Assembly (NCBI RefSeq): GCF_041690465.1
Contig: NZ_JAWLHG010000001.1
Coordinates: 124,001-188,000 of the forward strand
Reading direction: 5' to 3'
Source: Falsiroseomonas sp041690465
GTDB taxonomy: Bacteria; Pseudomonadota; Alphaproteobacteria; Acetobacterales; Acetobacteraceae
Length of the DNA stretch: 64,000 nucleotides
The position numbers and the translations under genes were made by a program. The first letter of the stretch is position 1. Each line of letters opens with the position of its first letter. This document shows positions 1 through 8,340 of the stretch, one piece after another. Under the pieces are notes generated by a model, which ran no database searches, had not been told where the DNA came from, and was given only the letters and a program-made list of their open reading frames with translations.

Positions 1-771
1 GATCTTTGAAACCCGCGGCAGCAAGGCCGGGTCCCCAACCGCGAGGATGGTGCCGTCCCCGTCGAGGCGGAGCGGCTTCCCCGCCCAGTCGGTGCAGCGC
101 CCGCCGGCGCCCTCCACCACCGGGACCAGCGCGGCCCAGTCCCAGGGCTTCATCGTCGCCTCCACCACCACGTCCAGCAGGCCGAGGGCGAGCAGGCCAT
201 AGGCATAGCAGTCGCCCCCCCAGCTGGTCCGCCGCGCCGCCGCCTTCACCGCGGCGAAGCGGGCGGCGGCGAGCGGGTCGAACATGTCGGGCGAGGTGCA
301 GGACAGCTCGGCATCCGCCAGGTCGGGGCAGGCCCGGCAACCGGCTGTGCCACCGAGGGGCGAGCGGAAGCGCGTGGGCTGGCCCGCGATGCCGATCCAG
401 CGCTCCCCGCTCGCCGGCTGGTCGATGATGCCGAGCACCGGGGTGCCGCGGTGCAGCAAGCCGATGAGCGTGCCGAACAGCGGCCGGCCGGTGACGAAGG
501 CCCGCGTGCCGTCGATCGGGTCGAGCACCCAGACCCATTCGGCCTCCGTGCGCTCCTCGCCATATTCCTCGCCGATCACCCCGTGACGGGGCAGGCGGTC
601 GGCGAGCAGGGCGCGGATGGCGCGCTCGGCAGCGCGGTCGGCCTCGGTGACGGGGCTGGCGTCGCCCTTGGCCTCGACCAGCAGGGCGGAGCGGAACAGC
701 GGGCGAATCGCGGCGCCGGCGACATCCGCCGCTTCCTCCGCGACCGCGAGGAAGTCGGTCGGCTGCGTCAC
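1..771 (-). CDS. hisN: Inositol monophosphatase-family phosphatase (HisN-type), C-terminus cut by window edge
   Basis: Metal-dependent phosphatase of the IMPase fold, most like the HisN group that removes phosphate from histidinol phosphate; other IMPase substrates remain possible. The translation carries the metal-site motif WVLDPIDGTRAFVTGRP and, near the C-terminus, MKPWDWAALVPVVEGAGG, where the second Asp ligand sits. About 257 residues are visible, close to a full-length family member, so only the last few residues lie outside the window. The start is a GTG about 10 bp after the stop of the cytochrome c gene on the same strand, so the two are probably cotranscribed. Family assignment is firm; histidinol phosphate as substrate is inference. 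Confidence 0.85.
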   Translation of the reverse strand, partial: MTQPTDFLAVAEEAADVAGAAIRPLFRSALLVEAKGDASPVTEADRAAERAIRALLADRLPRHGVIGEEYGEERTEAEWVWVLDPIDGTRAFVTGRPLFGTLIGLLHRGTPVLGIIDQPASGERWIGIAGQPTRFRSPLGGTAGCRACPDLADAELSCTSPDMFDPLAAARFAAVKAAARRTSWGGDCYAYGLLALGLLDVVVEATMKPWDWAALVPVVEGAGGRCTDWAGKPLRLDGDGTILAVGDPALLPRVSKI

Positions 772-781
772 GGGCGGCGCG

Positions 782-1318
782 TCAGGGCAGCGGCTGCGGG
801 TTGGCGTCCAGCGAGCGCAGGTAGGCAATGACGTTGGCGCGCTGCTGCGGGTCGCGGATGCCGGCGAAGGCCATGCGCGTGCCCGGCATGGCGGCGGCGG
901 GCCGCTGCAGGAAGGCGTTCAGCGCCTCGTAGTCCCAGGGCTTGTCGGCCAGGGCGCGGTTGGCCTGGCTGTAGTTGAAGCCCTCCACCCGCGCATGGTT
1001 GGCGCCGACGATGCCCCAGAGGTTCGGGCCGACGCCGTTGTTCCCGCCCTCGGTGAAGGTATGGCAGGAGGCGCAGAGGCGCTGCGCCATCTGGCGGCCG
1101 GCGGCGGCGTCGGCGCTGGCCAGCAGCGGCCCGATCGGCTCCACCGTCGGGCCGGCCGGGGTGGCGGGCTGCTCGGCCGCCGGCGGCTCGCCGGTGGCGA
1201 TCGCAGCGGTGTGCAGCCGCGGCGCGGAGACGAGGAACTCACCCACCAGGCCCGCGACCATGAAGGTGATCCCGGCGGTGAGCACCGCGGCGGCTGTCTT
1301 GTTGAATTCCAGACTCAT
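782..1318 (-). CDS. Membrane-anchored monohaem cytochrome c (CycM/c552-like)
   Basis: Electron carrier of about 178 residues held to the membrane by one N-terminal hydrophobic segment (roughly residues 8-30), with the haem domain in the periplasm. An Ala/Pro-rich linker leads to the haem site CASCH, followed by GVGPNLWGIVG and by MPGTRMAFAGI, which supplies the likely axial Met. This layout matches CycM-type c552, which passes electrons from the bc1 complex to aa3 oxidase. Longer upstream starts exist in frame, but ATG at 1318 gives the proper signal-anchor. It lies upstream of the HisN-like gene with a short gap and diverges from pheA. Confidence 0.85.
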   Translation of the reverse strand: MSLEFNKTAAAVLTAGITFMVAGLVGEFLVSAPRLHTAAIATGEPPAAEQPATPAGPTVEPIGPLLASADAAAGRQMAQRLCASCHTFTEGGNNGVGPNLWGIVGANHARVEGFNYSQANRALADKPWDYEALNAFLQRPAAAMPGTRMAFAGIRDPQQRANVIAYLRSLDANPQPLP

Positions 1319-1551
1319 CCCGGAATCGATCCTTCCCGAACCGCGACACCATCGCGGCAATGCGCAGCGCGCCCAAGGCGCCAGGGGCGCGGAGGAGCGT
1401 CGCCGGCGCGCGTGCCGCCGGGCTTGCGCCCCTGTCGCCGTGCCGTAAAACCGGGCGGAACATAGAGGCGGTACCGAAGCTCGACAACCCGGCCGCCTTC
1501 GCCTGGCGCCACCGATCGCACGACGCCGCCTTCGCCCTGCAGGATCCGCCA

Positions 1552-2448
1552 ATGGACAGCCCCGCCACGACCACCCGCCCCGCCATCGCCGCGGAGGCGA
1601 GCAGGACAATCGCCTTTCAGGGCGTGCCGGGCGCCTATTCTGACCTGTCCTGCCGGCACGCCTATCCCGGCTGGGCCACCCTGCCCTGCGCCTCCTTCGA
1701 GGCGGCGATGCAGGCGGTGCGCGAGGGTCGCGCCGACCTGGCGATGCTGCCCTGCGAGAACTCGCTGGCCGGCCGGGTGCCCGACATCCACCGCCTGCTG
1801 CCCGATTCCGGCCTGCACGTGGTCGGCGAGCATTTCGAGCGGGTGGAGCACTGCCTGCTGGCCCCGAAGGGCGCAACCATCGGCTCGATCCGCCGCGCGC
1901 ACAGCCACCCGGTCGCGCTCGGCCAGGTACTGAAGCTGCTGAAGGAGCTGGACCTGCAGCCGGTGATCGAGGCCGACACCGCCGGCGCCGCGGCGCTGAT
2001 CGCCGAGCGCGGCTCCACCACCGACGCCGCCATCGCCAGCGAGCTCGCCGCCGAGATCTACGGGCTCGAGATCCTGCGGCGGAACGTGGAGGACGAGACG
2101 CACAACACCACGCGCTTCTACGTCATGTCGCGCACGCCGCTGCGGCCGCCCTATGGCGAGGGCAACTGGGTGACCAGCTTCGTCTTCCGCGTCCGCAACA
2201 TCCCCGCCGCGCTCTACAAGGCGCTGGGCGGCTTCGCGACCAACGGCGTCAACATGACCAAGCTGGAGAGCTACATGGTCGGCGGGGCCTTCACCGCGAC
2301 GCAGTTCCTGGCCGATGTGGACGGCCAGCCGGACGAGCCCGGCCTGAAGCGCGCGCTGGAGGAGCTGGCCTTCTTCTCCGCCGACCTGCGCGTCCTCGGC
2401 ACCTACCCCGCGCACCCGTACCGGCTGGCGCAGCGGGAGGGGAACTGA
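1552..2448 (+). CDS. pheA: Prephenate dehydratase
   Basis: Converts prephenate to phenylpyruvate in phenylalanine synthesis. It is a 298-residue stand-alone dehydratase without chorismate mutase, as is usual in alphaproteobacteria. The catalytic part begins at IAFQGVPGAYSDLSC (about residue 23), contains LPCENSLAGRVPDIHRLL, and ends with the catalytic NTTRFYVMSR. A C-terminal ACT domain for phenylalanine feedback follows (about residues 205-285), with KLESYMVGGAF in place of the enterobacterial ESRP motif. I chose ATG at 1552 because the protein then begins about 20 residues before the domain; the open frame extends further upstream without family similarity. No leader peptide or attenuator is obvious. 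Confidence 0.93.
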   Translation: MDSPATTTRPAIAAEASRTIAFQGVPGAYSDLSCRHAYPGWATLPCASFEAAMQAVREGRADLAMLPCENSLAGRVPDIHRLLPDSGLHVVGEHFERVEHCLLAPKGATIGSIRRAHSHPVALGQVLKLLKELDLQPVIEADTAGAAALIAERGSTTDAAIASELAAEIYGLEILRRNVEDETHNTTRFYVMSRTPLRPPYGEGNWVTSFVFRVRNIPAALYKALGGFATNGVNMTKLESYMVGGAFTATQFLADVDGQPDEPGLKRALEELAFFSADLRVLGTYPAHPYRLAQREGN

Positions 2449-2466
2449 CGGCGGCTGCAGGTTCGG

Positions 2467-2787
2467 TCAGAAGTCGTCGAGGCGCCTGATCGGCTCGACG
2501 CCGCCGCCGCGCATCACGCCGCGGCGGCGCAGGCAGTCGCGGAAGGCGCGCTGCTCCGCCTCCTCCTGCATGCGGGCGATGCGGGCCATCTGGTTCACGT
2601 CGGTGAAGTTCTGCCGCCGCGCGATGTCCCGGCTCGAGATGCTGGCGCGCGCCTCCTCGCGGCAGGCGGCCACTTCGGGCGTCTCCGGCTGCGCCGGCGC
2701 GCGCGCGGTGGCCGCGCCACCGCCGCCGCAGGCGCCGAGCAGGAGCAGCGCCGGCAGCGCGAGCCAGGTCAGGGTCGGGCGCCTCAT
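2467..2787 (-). CDS. Small lipoprotein of unknown function
   Basis: A 106-residue protein with a lipoprotein signal: basic start, hydrophobic run, then the lipobox LLGAC, so Cys about residue 20 should be lipidated. The mature part is short, charged and probably helical, with two Cys (in VAACREEAR and FRDCLRRRG) that could pair. No family recognised. Its ATG overlaps the TGA of nudC (ATGA), so the two are likely translationally coupled. It converges with pheA, leaving only 18 bp between stops. Confidence 0.75.
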   Translation of the reverse strand: MRRPTLTWLALPALLLLGACGGGGAATARAPAQPETPEVAACREEARASISSRDIARRQNFTDVNQMARIARMQEEAEQRAFRDCLRRRGVMRGGGVEPIRRLDDF

Positions 2788-3713
2788 GCCGTGGCCTCCA
2801 GCCAGTCCTCGATCAGCCGCCGGGCGATGGAATCCACCCGCGGCAGGGAAAAGCCGTGCGCGGCATGGTTGCGCAGCTGGTCGCGGCTGAACCAGCGGGC
2901 GTCCTTCAGCTCCTCCGGGTCGATCGTGATCGCCTCGGTAAGGCCCTCGGCGTGGAAGCCGAGCATGATGGAGGAGGGGAAGGGCCAGGGCTGGGAGGAA
3001 TGGTAGAGCACGTCACCCACCTCGATCCCGGCTTCCTCCTTCACCTCGCGGCGCACCGCCTCCTCCAGGCTTTCGCCGGGCTCCACGAAGCCGGCCAGAG
3101 TCGAGTACATCGCGGTGTTGGGGAAGCGGTGCGAATGGCCGAGAAGGCAGTGGTCCCCGCGCACCACCAGCATGATCACGGCAGGGTCGGTGCGCGGGAA
3201 GTGCTGGGTGTTGCAGCCGGTGCAGACCATGGCGTGACCGGCGCTGCGCGGCGTGCAGGGCGCGCCGCAGACGCCGCAGAAGCGGTGCCGCGTGCGCCAG
3301 TGCATCATGCCGCGCGCATGCGCCAGCACGCTGGCCTCGCCGGGCGGCAGCAGGCCGGCGACTTGGCGCAGGTCGGCGAAGGCGCCCATGCCCTCCGGCA
3401 GCAGCGGCAGCGGGTCCTCGGCGGCGGAGCAATCCACCGCGAAGATGGGCCGCCCGCCCCACAGGCCGAGGAAGGCCCAGGGGCCATCCTGCATGCGCAC
3501 CGCCTCGGCCGCCGCGGCGGTCAGCAGCACGGCTTCCGGCTGCCCGGCCTCGAGCCCCTTCATCAGGCTGCGGCTGCGCCAGACCGGGGCGAACAGCGTC
3601 TCGGGATCGGCCAGCGCCTGATGGATCCAGTCCGCGTCCTCCCGCAGGTGGCCGGCGCGGTCGAGGGGGCTGCCGGTATAGGCATTGGGCCGGCTGGCGG
3701 GGATCGAGAGCAT
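2784..3713 (-). CDS. nudC: NADH pyrophosphatase / RNA decapping Nudix hydrolase
   Basis: Hydrolyses NAD(H) to NMN(H) and AMP and can remove NAD caps from RNA. About 309 residues. An N-terminal domain is followed by a four-Cys zinc ribbon (CGVCGAPC and MVCTGC), the Nudix box GFVEPGESLEEAVRREVKEE (GX5EX7REUXEE pattern), and SQPWPFPSS, the motif that marks the NudC subgroup. The start is uncertain: ATG at 3713 is used here; an in-frame GTG at 3731 would add six residues, and neither has a convincing ribosome site. The stop overlaps the lipoprotein start. Confidence 0.93.
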   Translation of the reverse strand: MLSIPASRPNAYTGSPLDRAGHLREDADWIHQALADPETLFAPVWRSRSLMKGLEAGQPEAVLLTAAAAEAVRMQDGPWAFLGLWGGRPIFAVDCSAAEDPLPLLPEGMGAFADLRQVAGLLPPGEASVLAHARGMMHWRTRHRFCGVCGAPCTPRSAGHAMVCTGCNTQHFPRTDPAVIMLVVRGDHCLLGHSHRFPNTAMYSTLAGFVEPGESLEEAVRREVKEEAGIEVGDVLYHSSQPWPFPSSIMLGFHAEGLTEAITIDPEELKDARWFSRDQLRNHAAHGFSLPRVDSIARRLIEDWLEATA

Positions 3714-3887
3714 CGCCGCAGGATGTGCCACGCCCCCCGCGAACCGGCAACCGAGAGGCGTGGCGGCGCCGGCCTGGCCCGCGATCGCCCTGAGCGTGCA
3801 CGCCGCAGGCCGGCACGCCAGGGCGTGAATCGCCGGCTCGAAAGGCCTGGACCCGAGTTGCCTGGAAACAGTCCGGGCAACTCGCGC

Positions 3888-4361
3888 CTAGCGCGCGGCC
3901 AGGCGCGGCCAGTTGGCGTCGGCGCGCGCGATCCGGCCGGGGATGTCGCCTTCCCAGATCCGCTGCGTGCGGCGATCGTAGTTGAGGAACAGGCGGCCTT
4001 CCACGATCCGCCAGGCGGCGGGGTCGATCGGCGCGGTGTAGCCCTCGCTGACCGCATAGGCGCAGAAGCCGCCATAGGCCGGGGCGTAGCGCGCCGGGTC
4101 GGCGGCGAAGCGGTCGCGGTTCGCGGCGGAAGCGAAACGCCAGGTGGCGCCGCCCCAGTCGTGGGTGAACTCTGCCCGGCCCGGCACCGGCCGCCCTTCG
4201 CTGAAGTAGGCGACCACGTCGGTGCCGCGCACGGCCAGGCCGTTCTCGGCGAAGATGCGCTGGGCACGGCCGGCGGCGGGCATCAGCACGGTGCCGAGCG
4301 GCACGCCCACCGTGGCACCGGCGAGCAGCAGTTGCGCGAGACGACGACGGGGCAGCTTCAT
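3888..4361 (-). CDS. Exported YHS-domain protein
   Basis: A 157-residue secreted protein. The N-terminus (basic MKLPRRRLAQ, hydrophobic run, cleavage near GRAQR) is an export signal. The mature part is a YHS-type domain: VRGTDVVAYFSEGRPVPG, then YAPAYGGFCAYAVSEGY. YHS domains are linked to metal handling or redox proteins, but the function of this exported version is unknown. A perfect GTAACC-N16-CGAA promoter lies 24 bp upstream of the ATG, placing it in the putative SigF regulon with the genes at 9.6-11.0 and 13.3-15.3 kb. The stretch between its stop and nudC (about 150 bp) holds nothing recognisable. Confidence 0.85.
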   Translation of the reverse strand: MKLPRRRLAQLLLAGATVGVPLGTVLMPAAGRAQRIFAENGLAVRGTDVVAYFSEGRPVPGRAEFTHDWGGATWRFASAANRDRFAADPARYAPAYGGFCAYAVSEGYTAPIDPAAWRIVEGRLFLNYDRRTQRIWEGDIPGRIARADANWPRLAAR

Positions 4362-4384
4362 GGCGCGTTCTCCTCGGCCCGTCC

Positions 4385-4410
4385 TTCGCCGCCTGGGGCG
4401 GGGAGGTTAC
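4385..4410 (-). promoter_or_regulatory. SigF/NrsF-type ECF promoter upstream of the YHS gene
   Basis: On the minus strand GTAACC (4410-4405) is followed by exactly 16 bases and CGAA (4388-4385), 24 bp before the ATG at 4361. This matches the GTAACC-N16-CGAA consensus I recall for Caulobacter SigF. Two other perfect copies and one near copy occur in this window. Confidence 0.75.
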
Positions 4411-4458
4411 GCGCCCCCCATTGGCGCCGGCTGCCGGAGGCCTCATATAGGTCGGCGG

Positions 4459-4553
4459 AAGGTCGGCGACGGACGTGCCCCTCGCCAACCCGGTCAGGCC
4501 CGGAAGGGAGCAGCCGTAACGAGTTCTCGCGCGGGTCGCGCGCCGGCCTTCCA
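4459..4553 (+). ncRNA. ffs: Signal recognition particle RNA, small bacterial type (4.5S)
   Basis: RNA scaffold of the signal recognition particle that binds Ffh. The conserved apical part is at 4492-4515, including CCGGAAGGGAGCAGCC (the GGAA tetraloop and asymmetric loop). The ends pair as the basal helix: GGTCGGCG at 4461-4468 against CGCCGGCC at 4541-4548, with one G-U pair. A length of about 95 nt fits the Alu-less proteobacterial form. It sits directly upstream of dnaX on the same strand, a common alphaproteobacterial arrangement. Exact ends are estimated from pairing. Confidence 0.9.
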
Positions 4554-4622
4554 CCTGGCAGCCAGCGTGATTGCCCCTGGGTCCCGCGATCCGGGCCTTG
4601 GATCCCCACCCGGACAGCCCGC

Positions 4623-6650
4623 ATGGCGAGCGACATCTTCGGCAATCCCCTCCCGCCCGAAACCGCAGCCGAGCGCGAGGAGGGGCTGCCCGAGCCACCG
4701 GCCGCGGACGGGCCGGGCCTGTTCGGCGAGGCGCTGGCTCCGACGCCTGCGCCTGCCATGGCCGAGGCCCCGATCTCCGCGGCGCCGGAGGCGCCGGACG
4801 CGGCGATCTCCACCGCGGCGCCGGAGGCGGCGACCTCCACCGCGGCGCCGGAGGCGCCGACGCCCTATCGCGTCCTCGCCCGCAAATACCGCCCCCGCAG
4901 CTTCGCCGACCTGATCGGCCAGGAGGCGCTGGTCCGCACGCTCCGCAACGCCTTCGCCCAGGGGCGCGTGCACCACGCCTTCATGCTCACCGGCGTCCGC
5001 GGCGTGGGCAAGACCACCACCGCCCGCATCATCGCCCGCGCGCTGAACTGCATCGGGCCCGACGGCCAGGGCGGCCCGACGCCCGATCCTTGCGGCGTGT
5101 GTCCGGAATGCCGCGCCATCCTCGCCGACCGCCACCCGGACGTGCAGGAGCTCGACGCCGCCAGCTCCAACTCCGTGGACGACGTGCGGGAGCTGCGCGA
5201 GCGGCTGCGCTTCCGCCCCGCCCAGGGCCGCTTCAAGGTGATCATCCTGGACGAGGTGCACATGCTCTCGTCCGCCGCCTTCAACGCGCTGCTGAAGACG
5301 CTGGAGGAGCCGCCGCCGGACGTGAAGTTCATGCTGGCGACCACCGAGCTGCGCAAGGTGCCGGCCACCATCCTCTCGCGCTGCCAGACCTTCCATCTGC
5401 GCCGCGTGCCGCAGGAGGTGCTGCGCGCGCACTTCGCCCGCATCTGCGATCTTGAAGGCGTGTCCGCCGAGCCGGAAGGGCTGGCGTTGATCGCCCGCGC
5501 CGCCGACGGTTCGGTGCGCGACGGCCTTTCCATCCTCGACCAGGCGATCGCGCTGGCGGGCGGCGGCGGCGTTGGTGCCGACAGCGTGCGGGAGATGCTC
5601 GGCCTCGCCGACCGCGCGCTGGCGCTGACGCTGATGGAGGCGCTGATGGGCGGCGACATCGCCGCCGCGCTGGCGGTCTCGGCGCAGGCGCATGAGCGCG
5701 GCACCGATCCGGGGGTGGTGCTCTCGGACCTGCTGGCGCTGACGCATCTGCTCTCCCGCCTGAAGACCATCCCGGACCTGCGCCGCGATCCCTCGCTGAC
5801 CGAGGATGAGCGCGGCCGGGGCGCGGCGCTGGCCGACCGGCTCTCCATCCCGGTGCTGGCGCGCGCCTGGCAGATGCTGCTGAAGGGAGCGCAGGAAGTG
5901 GCGCAGGACGGCGTGGACCGCCGCGCCGCCGCCGAGATGGTGCTGATCCGCCTGGCGCATGCCGCCGACCTGCCGACGCCGGGCGACCTGGTGCGGCGCC
6001 TCGCCGAGCAGGGCGCACAGCCCGGTCCGGCGCCGAGCGCTCCGGGACCCTCGGGGGGTGGCCTGCGCGCCGTAGCCGGCGGGGGCGCGGGCGGCGGAGC
6101 GATGGCCGCCCCGGCGGTGCCCGCAACCGCGCCGATGGCCGCGCCCGCGCCGGCCCAGCCCGGCTCCTGGCGGGAGGTGGTGGCGCTCGCCTCCGGCCGG
6201 CAGCCGCTGCTGCATGCGCATCTGGTGCACAGCGTGCACCCCGTCCGCATCGCGCCCGGCCGCATCGAGATGCGCACGCGCCCCGACGCGCCGCGCGATC
6301 TTGCGCAGCAGCTCGTCGCCCTGCTGCAGCAGGCGACCGGCACGCGCTGGACGGTCTCCCTGGTCAACGAAGGCGGCGAGCCCACTCTCGCCGAGCAGGG
6401 CCGCACGGCGGAGCAGGACCGGCTTTCGATTGCGCGCAGCCACCCGCTGGTGCAGGCGGTGCTGCATGCCTTCCCGGGTGCCACGATCGAGCTGGTGCGC
6501 GACGCCTCGCTCGACGTGTACGGGCTCCCGCCGCCTTCCGTGGTGGCCGATGAGGGGCGCGATTTCGCACCGCCCGAGGCCGAGCCCGTCGGGCCGGACG
6601 CCTATCTCCGCGAGCCCGAAGGGCTCGACGACATCACCGAAGAGGACTGA
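4623..6650 (+). CDS. dnaX: DNA polymerase III subunit tau/gamma
   Basis: Clamp-loader ATPase that tethers the replicative polymerases. 675 residues. An Ala/Pro/Glu-rich leader of about 80 residues with imperfect AAPEA repeats precedes the conserved start YRVLARKYRPRSF. The Walker A motif is GVRGVGKTTTAR (about 124-135). The zinc Cys follow at C143 and in CGVCPEC, Walker B is ILDEVHML, and the arginine finger lies in ATILSRCQTF. The C-terminal tau region is Pro/Ala/Gly-rich, then a conserved DnaB/polymerase-binding part. Start: ATG 4623 is the first after the SRP RNA; the long frame upstream is noise. I saw no AAAAAG slippery site, so gamma production by frameshift is not evident. ebfC follows 6 bp later. 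Confidence 0.95.
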   Translation: MASDIFGNPLPPETAAEREEGLPEPPAADGPGLFGEALAPTPAPAMAEAPISAAPEAPDAAISTAAPEAATSTAAPEAPTPYRVLARKYRPRSFADLIGQEALVRTLRNAFAQGRVHHAFMLTGVRGVGKTTTARIIARALNCIGPDGQGGPTPDPCGVCPECRAILADRHPDVQELDAASSNSVDDVRELRERLRFRPAQGRFKVIILDEVHMLSSAAFNALLKTLEEPPPDVKFMLATTELRKVPATILSRCQTFHLRRVPQEVLRAHFARICDLEGVSAEPEGLALIARAADGSVRDGLSILDQAIALAGGGGVGADSVREMLGLADRALALTLMEALMGGDIAAALAVSAQAHERGTDPGVVLSDLLALTHLLSRLKTIPDLRRDPSLTEDERGRGAALADRLSIPVLARAWQMLLKGAQEVAQDGVDRRAAAEMVLIRLAHAADLPTPGDLVRRLAEQGAQPGPAPSAPGPSGGGLRAVAGGGAGGGAMAAPAVPATAPMAAPAPAQPGSWREVVALASGRQPLLHAHLVHSVHPVRIAPGRIEMRTRPDAPRDLAQQLVALLQQATGTRWTVSLVNEGGEPTLAEQGRTAEQDRLSIARSHPLVQAVLHAFPGATIELVRDASLDVYGLPPPSVVADEGRDFAPPEAEPVGPDAYLREPEGLDDITEED

Positions 6651-6656
6651 GACGCC

Positions 6657-6989
6657 ATGAAGAATCTCGGCAACATGCTGAAGCAGGCGCAGCAGATGCA
6701 GACGCGCATGCAGGAGATGCAGGCGAAGCTCGAGGCGATGGAGGTCGAGGGCGCCTCGGGCGCCGGCATGGTGAAGGTGCTGCTCTCCGGCAAGGGCGAC
6801 CTGCGGCGCGTCGCCATCGACCCCTCGCTGATGGCGCCCGACGAGAAGGAGGTGCTGGAGGACCTGCTGGTCGCCGCCCATGCCGACGCCAAGCAGAAGG
6901 TCGAGGCGACGATGGCCGAGGAGATGCAGAAGGCCACCGCCGGGATGAACATCCCCGGTGGCCTCGGCGGACTGAAGCTGCCGTTCTAG
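6657..6989 (+). CDS. ebfC: YbaB/EbfC-family nucleoid-associated protein
   Basis: Small DNA-binding dimer of 110 residues found between dnaX and recR in most bacteria. It opens with KNLGNMLKQAQQMQTRMQEM, has the core helix LEAMEVEGASGAGMVKV and the motif LEDLLVAAHADA, and ends Gly/Leu-rich (GGLGGLKLPF), all typical. It starts 6 bp after dnaX stops, so it is cotranscribed and probably translationally coupled. The family binds DNA with little sequence preference; its link to recombination repair rests on gene context. Confidence 0.93.
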   Translation: MKNLGNMLKQAQQMQTRMQEMQAKLEAMEVEGASGAGMVKVLLSGKGDLRRVAIDPSLMAPDEKEVLEDLLVAAHADAKQKVEATMAEEMQKATAGMNIPGGLGGLKLPF

Positions 6990-7102
6990 CGCGGGTCAGG
7001 GCCGCGCAAGCGGCCCGCGCGCAGACCGACCTTCCGGCCGGGCGCATCAGCGCGTCACGCCAAGGGCGTGCCCGCGGCACGACGCCCGGCGCATGAGGAC
7101 AC

Positions 7103-7696
7103 ATGGACAACGATCCCATCGAGCGGCTGATCGGCCTTTTGGCGAAGACGCCCGGCCTCGGCCGGCGCAGTGCGCGGCGCGCGGTGCTGCGCATGCTGAT
7201 GCGCCCGCATGAGACGATGCTGCCGCTGGCCGAGGCGCTGACCGAAGCCGCCCGCGCGGTGCAGCCCTGCGGCATCTGCGGCAATCTCGACGCGCAGAAT
7301 CCCTGCGGCATCTGCCGCGATCCGCAGCGCGACCGGCACTTGGTCTGCGTGGTGGAGGGTGTCGCCGAACTCTGGGCGCTGGAGCGCGCGCATGCGCATC
7401 GCGGGCTCTATCACGTGCTGGGCGGCGTGCTCTCGCCGCTGGGCGGAATCGGGCCGGAGGATCTCTCGATCCAGCCGCTGCTCTCGCGCATTGCGGCAGG
7501 CGGCGTGGAGGAGGTGATCGTGGCGCTGCCGGCGACGGTGGATGGCAGCGCGACGGCGCACTACCTCACCGACCGGCTGAAGCCGACCGGCGTGGCGGTG
7601 ACGCGGCTGGCGCAGGGCGTGCCGATGGGTGGCGCGCTCGACGTGCTCGACGAAGGCACGCTCGCCGCCGCGCTCAGGGCGCGACGGCCGGTTTGA
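7103..7696 (+). CDS. recR: Recombination protein RecR
   Basis: Partner of RecF/RecO in loading RecA at gaps. 197 residues. An N-terminal helix-hairpin-helix (LIGLLAKTPGLGRRSARRAV) is followed by a four-Cys zinc finger (CGICGNLDAQNPCGIC), then a Toprim domain opening VCVVEGVAELWALE and containing YHVLGGVLSPLGGIGPEDL. Length and order match the family. It follows ebfC after 113 bp, completing the dnaX-ebfC-recR set. Confidence 0.95.
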   Translation: MDNDPIERLIGLLAKTPGLGRRSARRAVLRMLMRPHETMLPLAEALTEAARAVQPCGICGNLDAQNPCGICRDPQRDRHLVCVVEGVAELWALERAHAHRGLYHVLGGVLSPLGGIGPEDLSIQPLLSRIAAGGVEEVIVALPATVDGSATAHYLTDRLKPTGVAVTRLAQGVPMGGALDVLDEGTLAAALRARRPV

Positions 7697-7724
7697 TCGC
7701 CCTCGGGCGCCAAGTATAGCCGGT

Positions 7725-8234
7725 TCAGACGCCGGACTTCATGCCCTGCGATTCGAGCTGCATGTAGCGGCGGATCGTCGGGCTGAGGTGCTGGTCGATC
7801 CATTCCGCCATGCGCTTCTCCTCGTTCAGGCTCTGCTCGAGCAGGCGCGGGGAGGCGCCGTCGCCGGCCGCCTCGGCCATCTCGATCAGCGCGCGGTAAG
7901 AGGCGATCTCGAAATGCTCGAAGGCGTAGTTGGCGAAGGTGTTCTTCACCACCTCGTCCTGCATCATGGCGTGCTGCATCGCCGCCACGTTCCCCATGAT
8001 GGAGGTGCCCATGTCCTTCAGCGAGGAGTGGGAGGTACCGAGGCTCTGCAGGATCTGCTCGACCCGCTCCTGCTGCCGCCGGCTTTCCTCGGCGTGCTCG
8101 CGCAGGCGTTCGCGCATCTCCGGGTAGTTCTCCAGCCGTTCGACCTGGCGCTGGCAGAGCTGGATGGCCTGGGCTTCCAATGCATGGGCGTTCTGGAGGC
8201 CGGTGATGTAGATGTCGCGGATACTGGTGGCCAT
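7725..8234 (-). CDS. YciE/YciF-type ferritin-like protein (DUF892)
   Basis: Four-helix ferritin-like protein of about 169 residues, linked to stress in many bacteria. The start SIRDIYITGLQNAHALEAQA matches the family, with carboxylate/His positions in HAEESRRQQERVEQI and FEHFEIASYRALIEMAE that could bind a di-metal site. I chose ATG at 8234; an in-frame extension of nine residues has no family similarity. A GGAAC-N16-CGTT sequence (EcfG general stress type) lies 37 bp upstream, which fits the stress role. It converges with recR. Confidence 0.85.
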   Translation of the reverse strand: MATSIRDIYITGLQNAHALEAQAIQLCQRQVERLENYPEMRERLREHAEESRRQQERVEQILQSLGTSHSSLKDMGTSIMGNVAAMQHAMMQDEVVKNTFANYAFEHFEIASYRALIEMAEAAGDGASPRLLEQSLNEEKRMAEWIDQHLSPTIRRYMQLESQGMKSGV

Positions 8235-8270
8235 GGGGTGGGTTCCTCGCGCTGGGGTCACGCGTCGGGG

Positions 8271-8295
8271 AACGGCGCCCGCCTTGCCCGGTTCC
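8271..8295 (-). promoter_or_regulatory. EcfG-type general stress promoter candidate for the YciE-like gene
   Basis: Minus strand: GGAAC (8295-8291), exactly 16 bases, CGTT (8274-8271), then 36 bp to the ATG at 8234. This matches the GGAAC-N16/17-CGTT pattern I recall for the alphaproteobacterial PhyR/EcfG response. No EcfG, PhyR or NepR gene is in the window. Confidence 0.6.
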
Positions 8296-8340
8296 GCACC
8301 CCTCGCACCGGCCGGCTGGCTTATGCTATGTCCCCCGCGG

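Noticed and set aside
4623..6650. Programmed frameshift in dnaX for a gamma form
   Set aside because: No A-rich slippery heptamer was seen; tau appears to be the only product encoded by a simple reading.
4494..6881. Long minus-strand open frame opposite dnaX (795 codons)
   Set aside because: Translation is His/Arg/Gly-rich with no domain, and dnaX on the other strand has every expected motif. It is a mirror frame caused by high GC.
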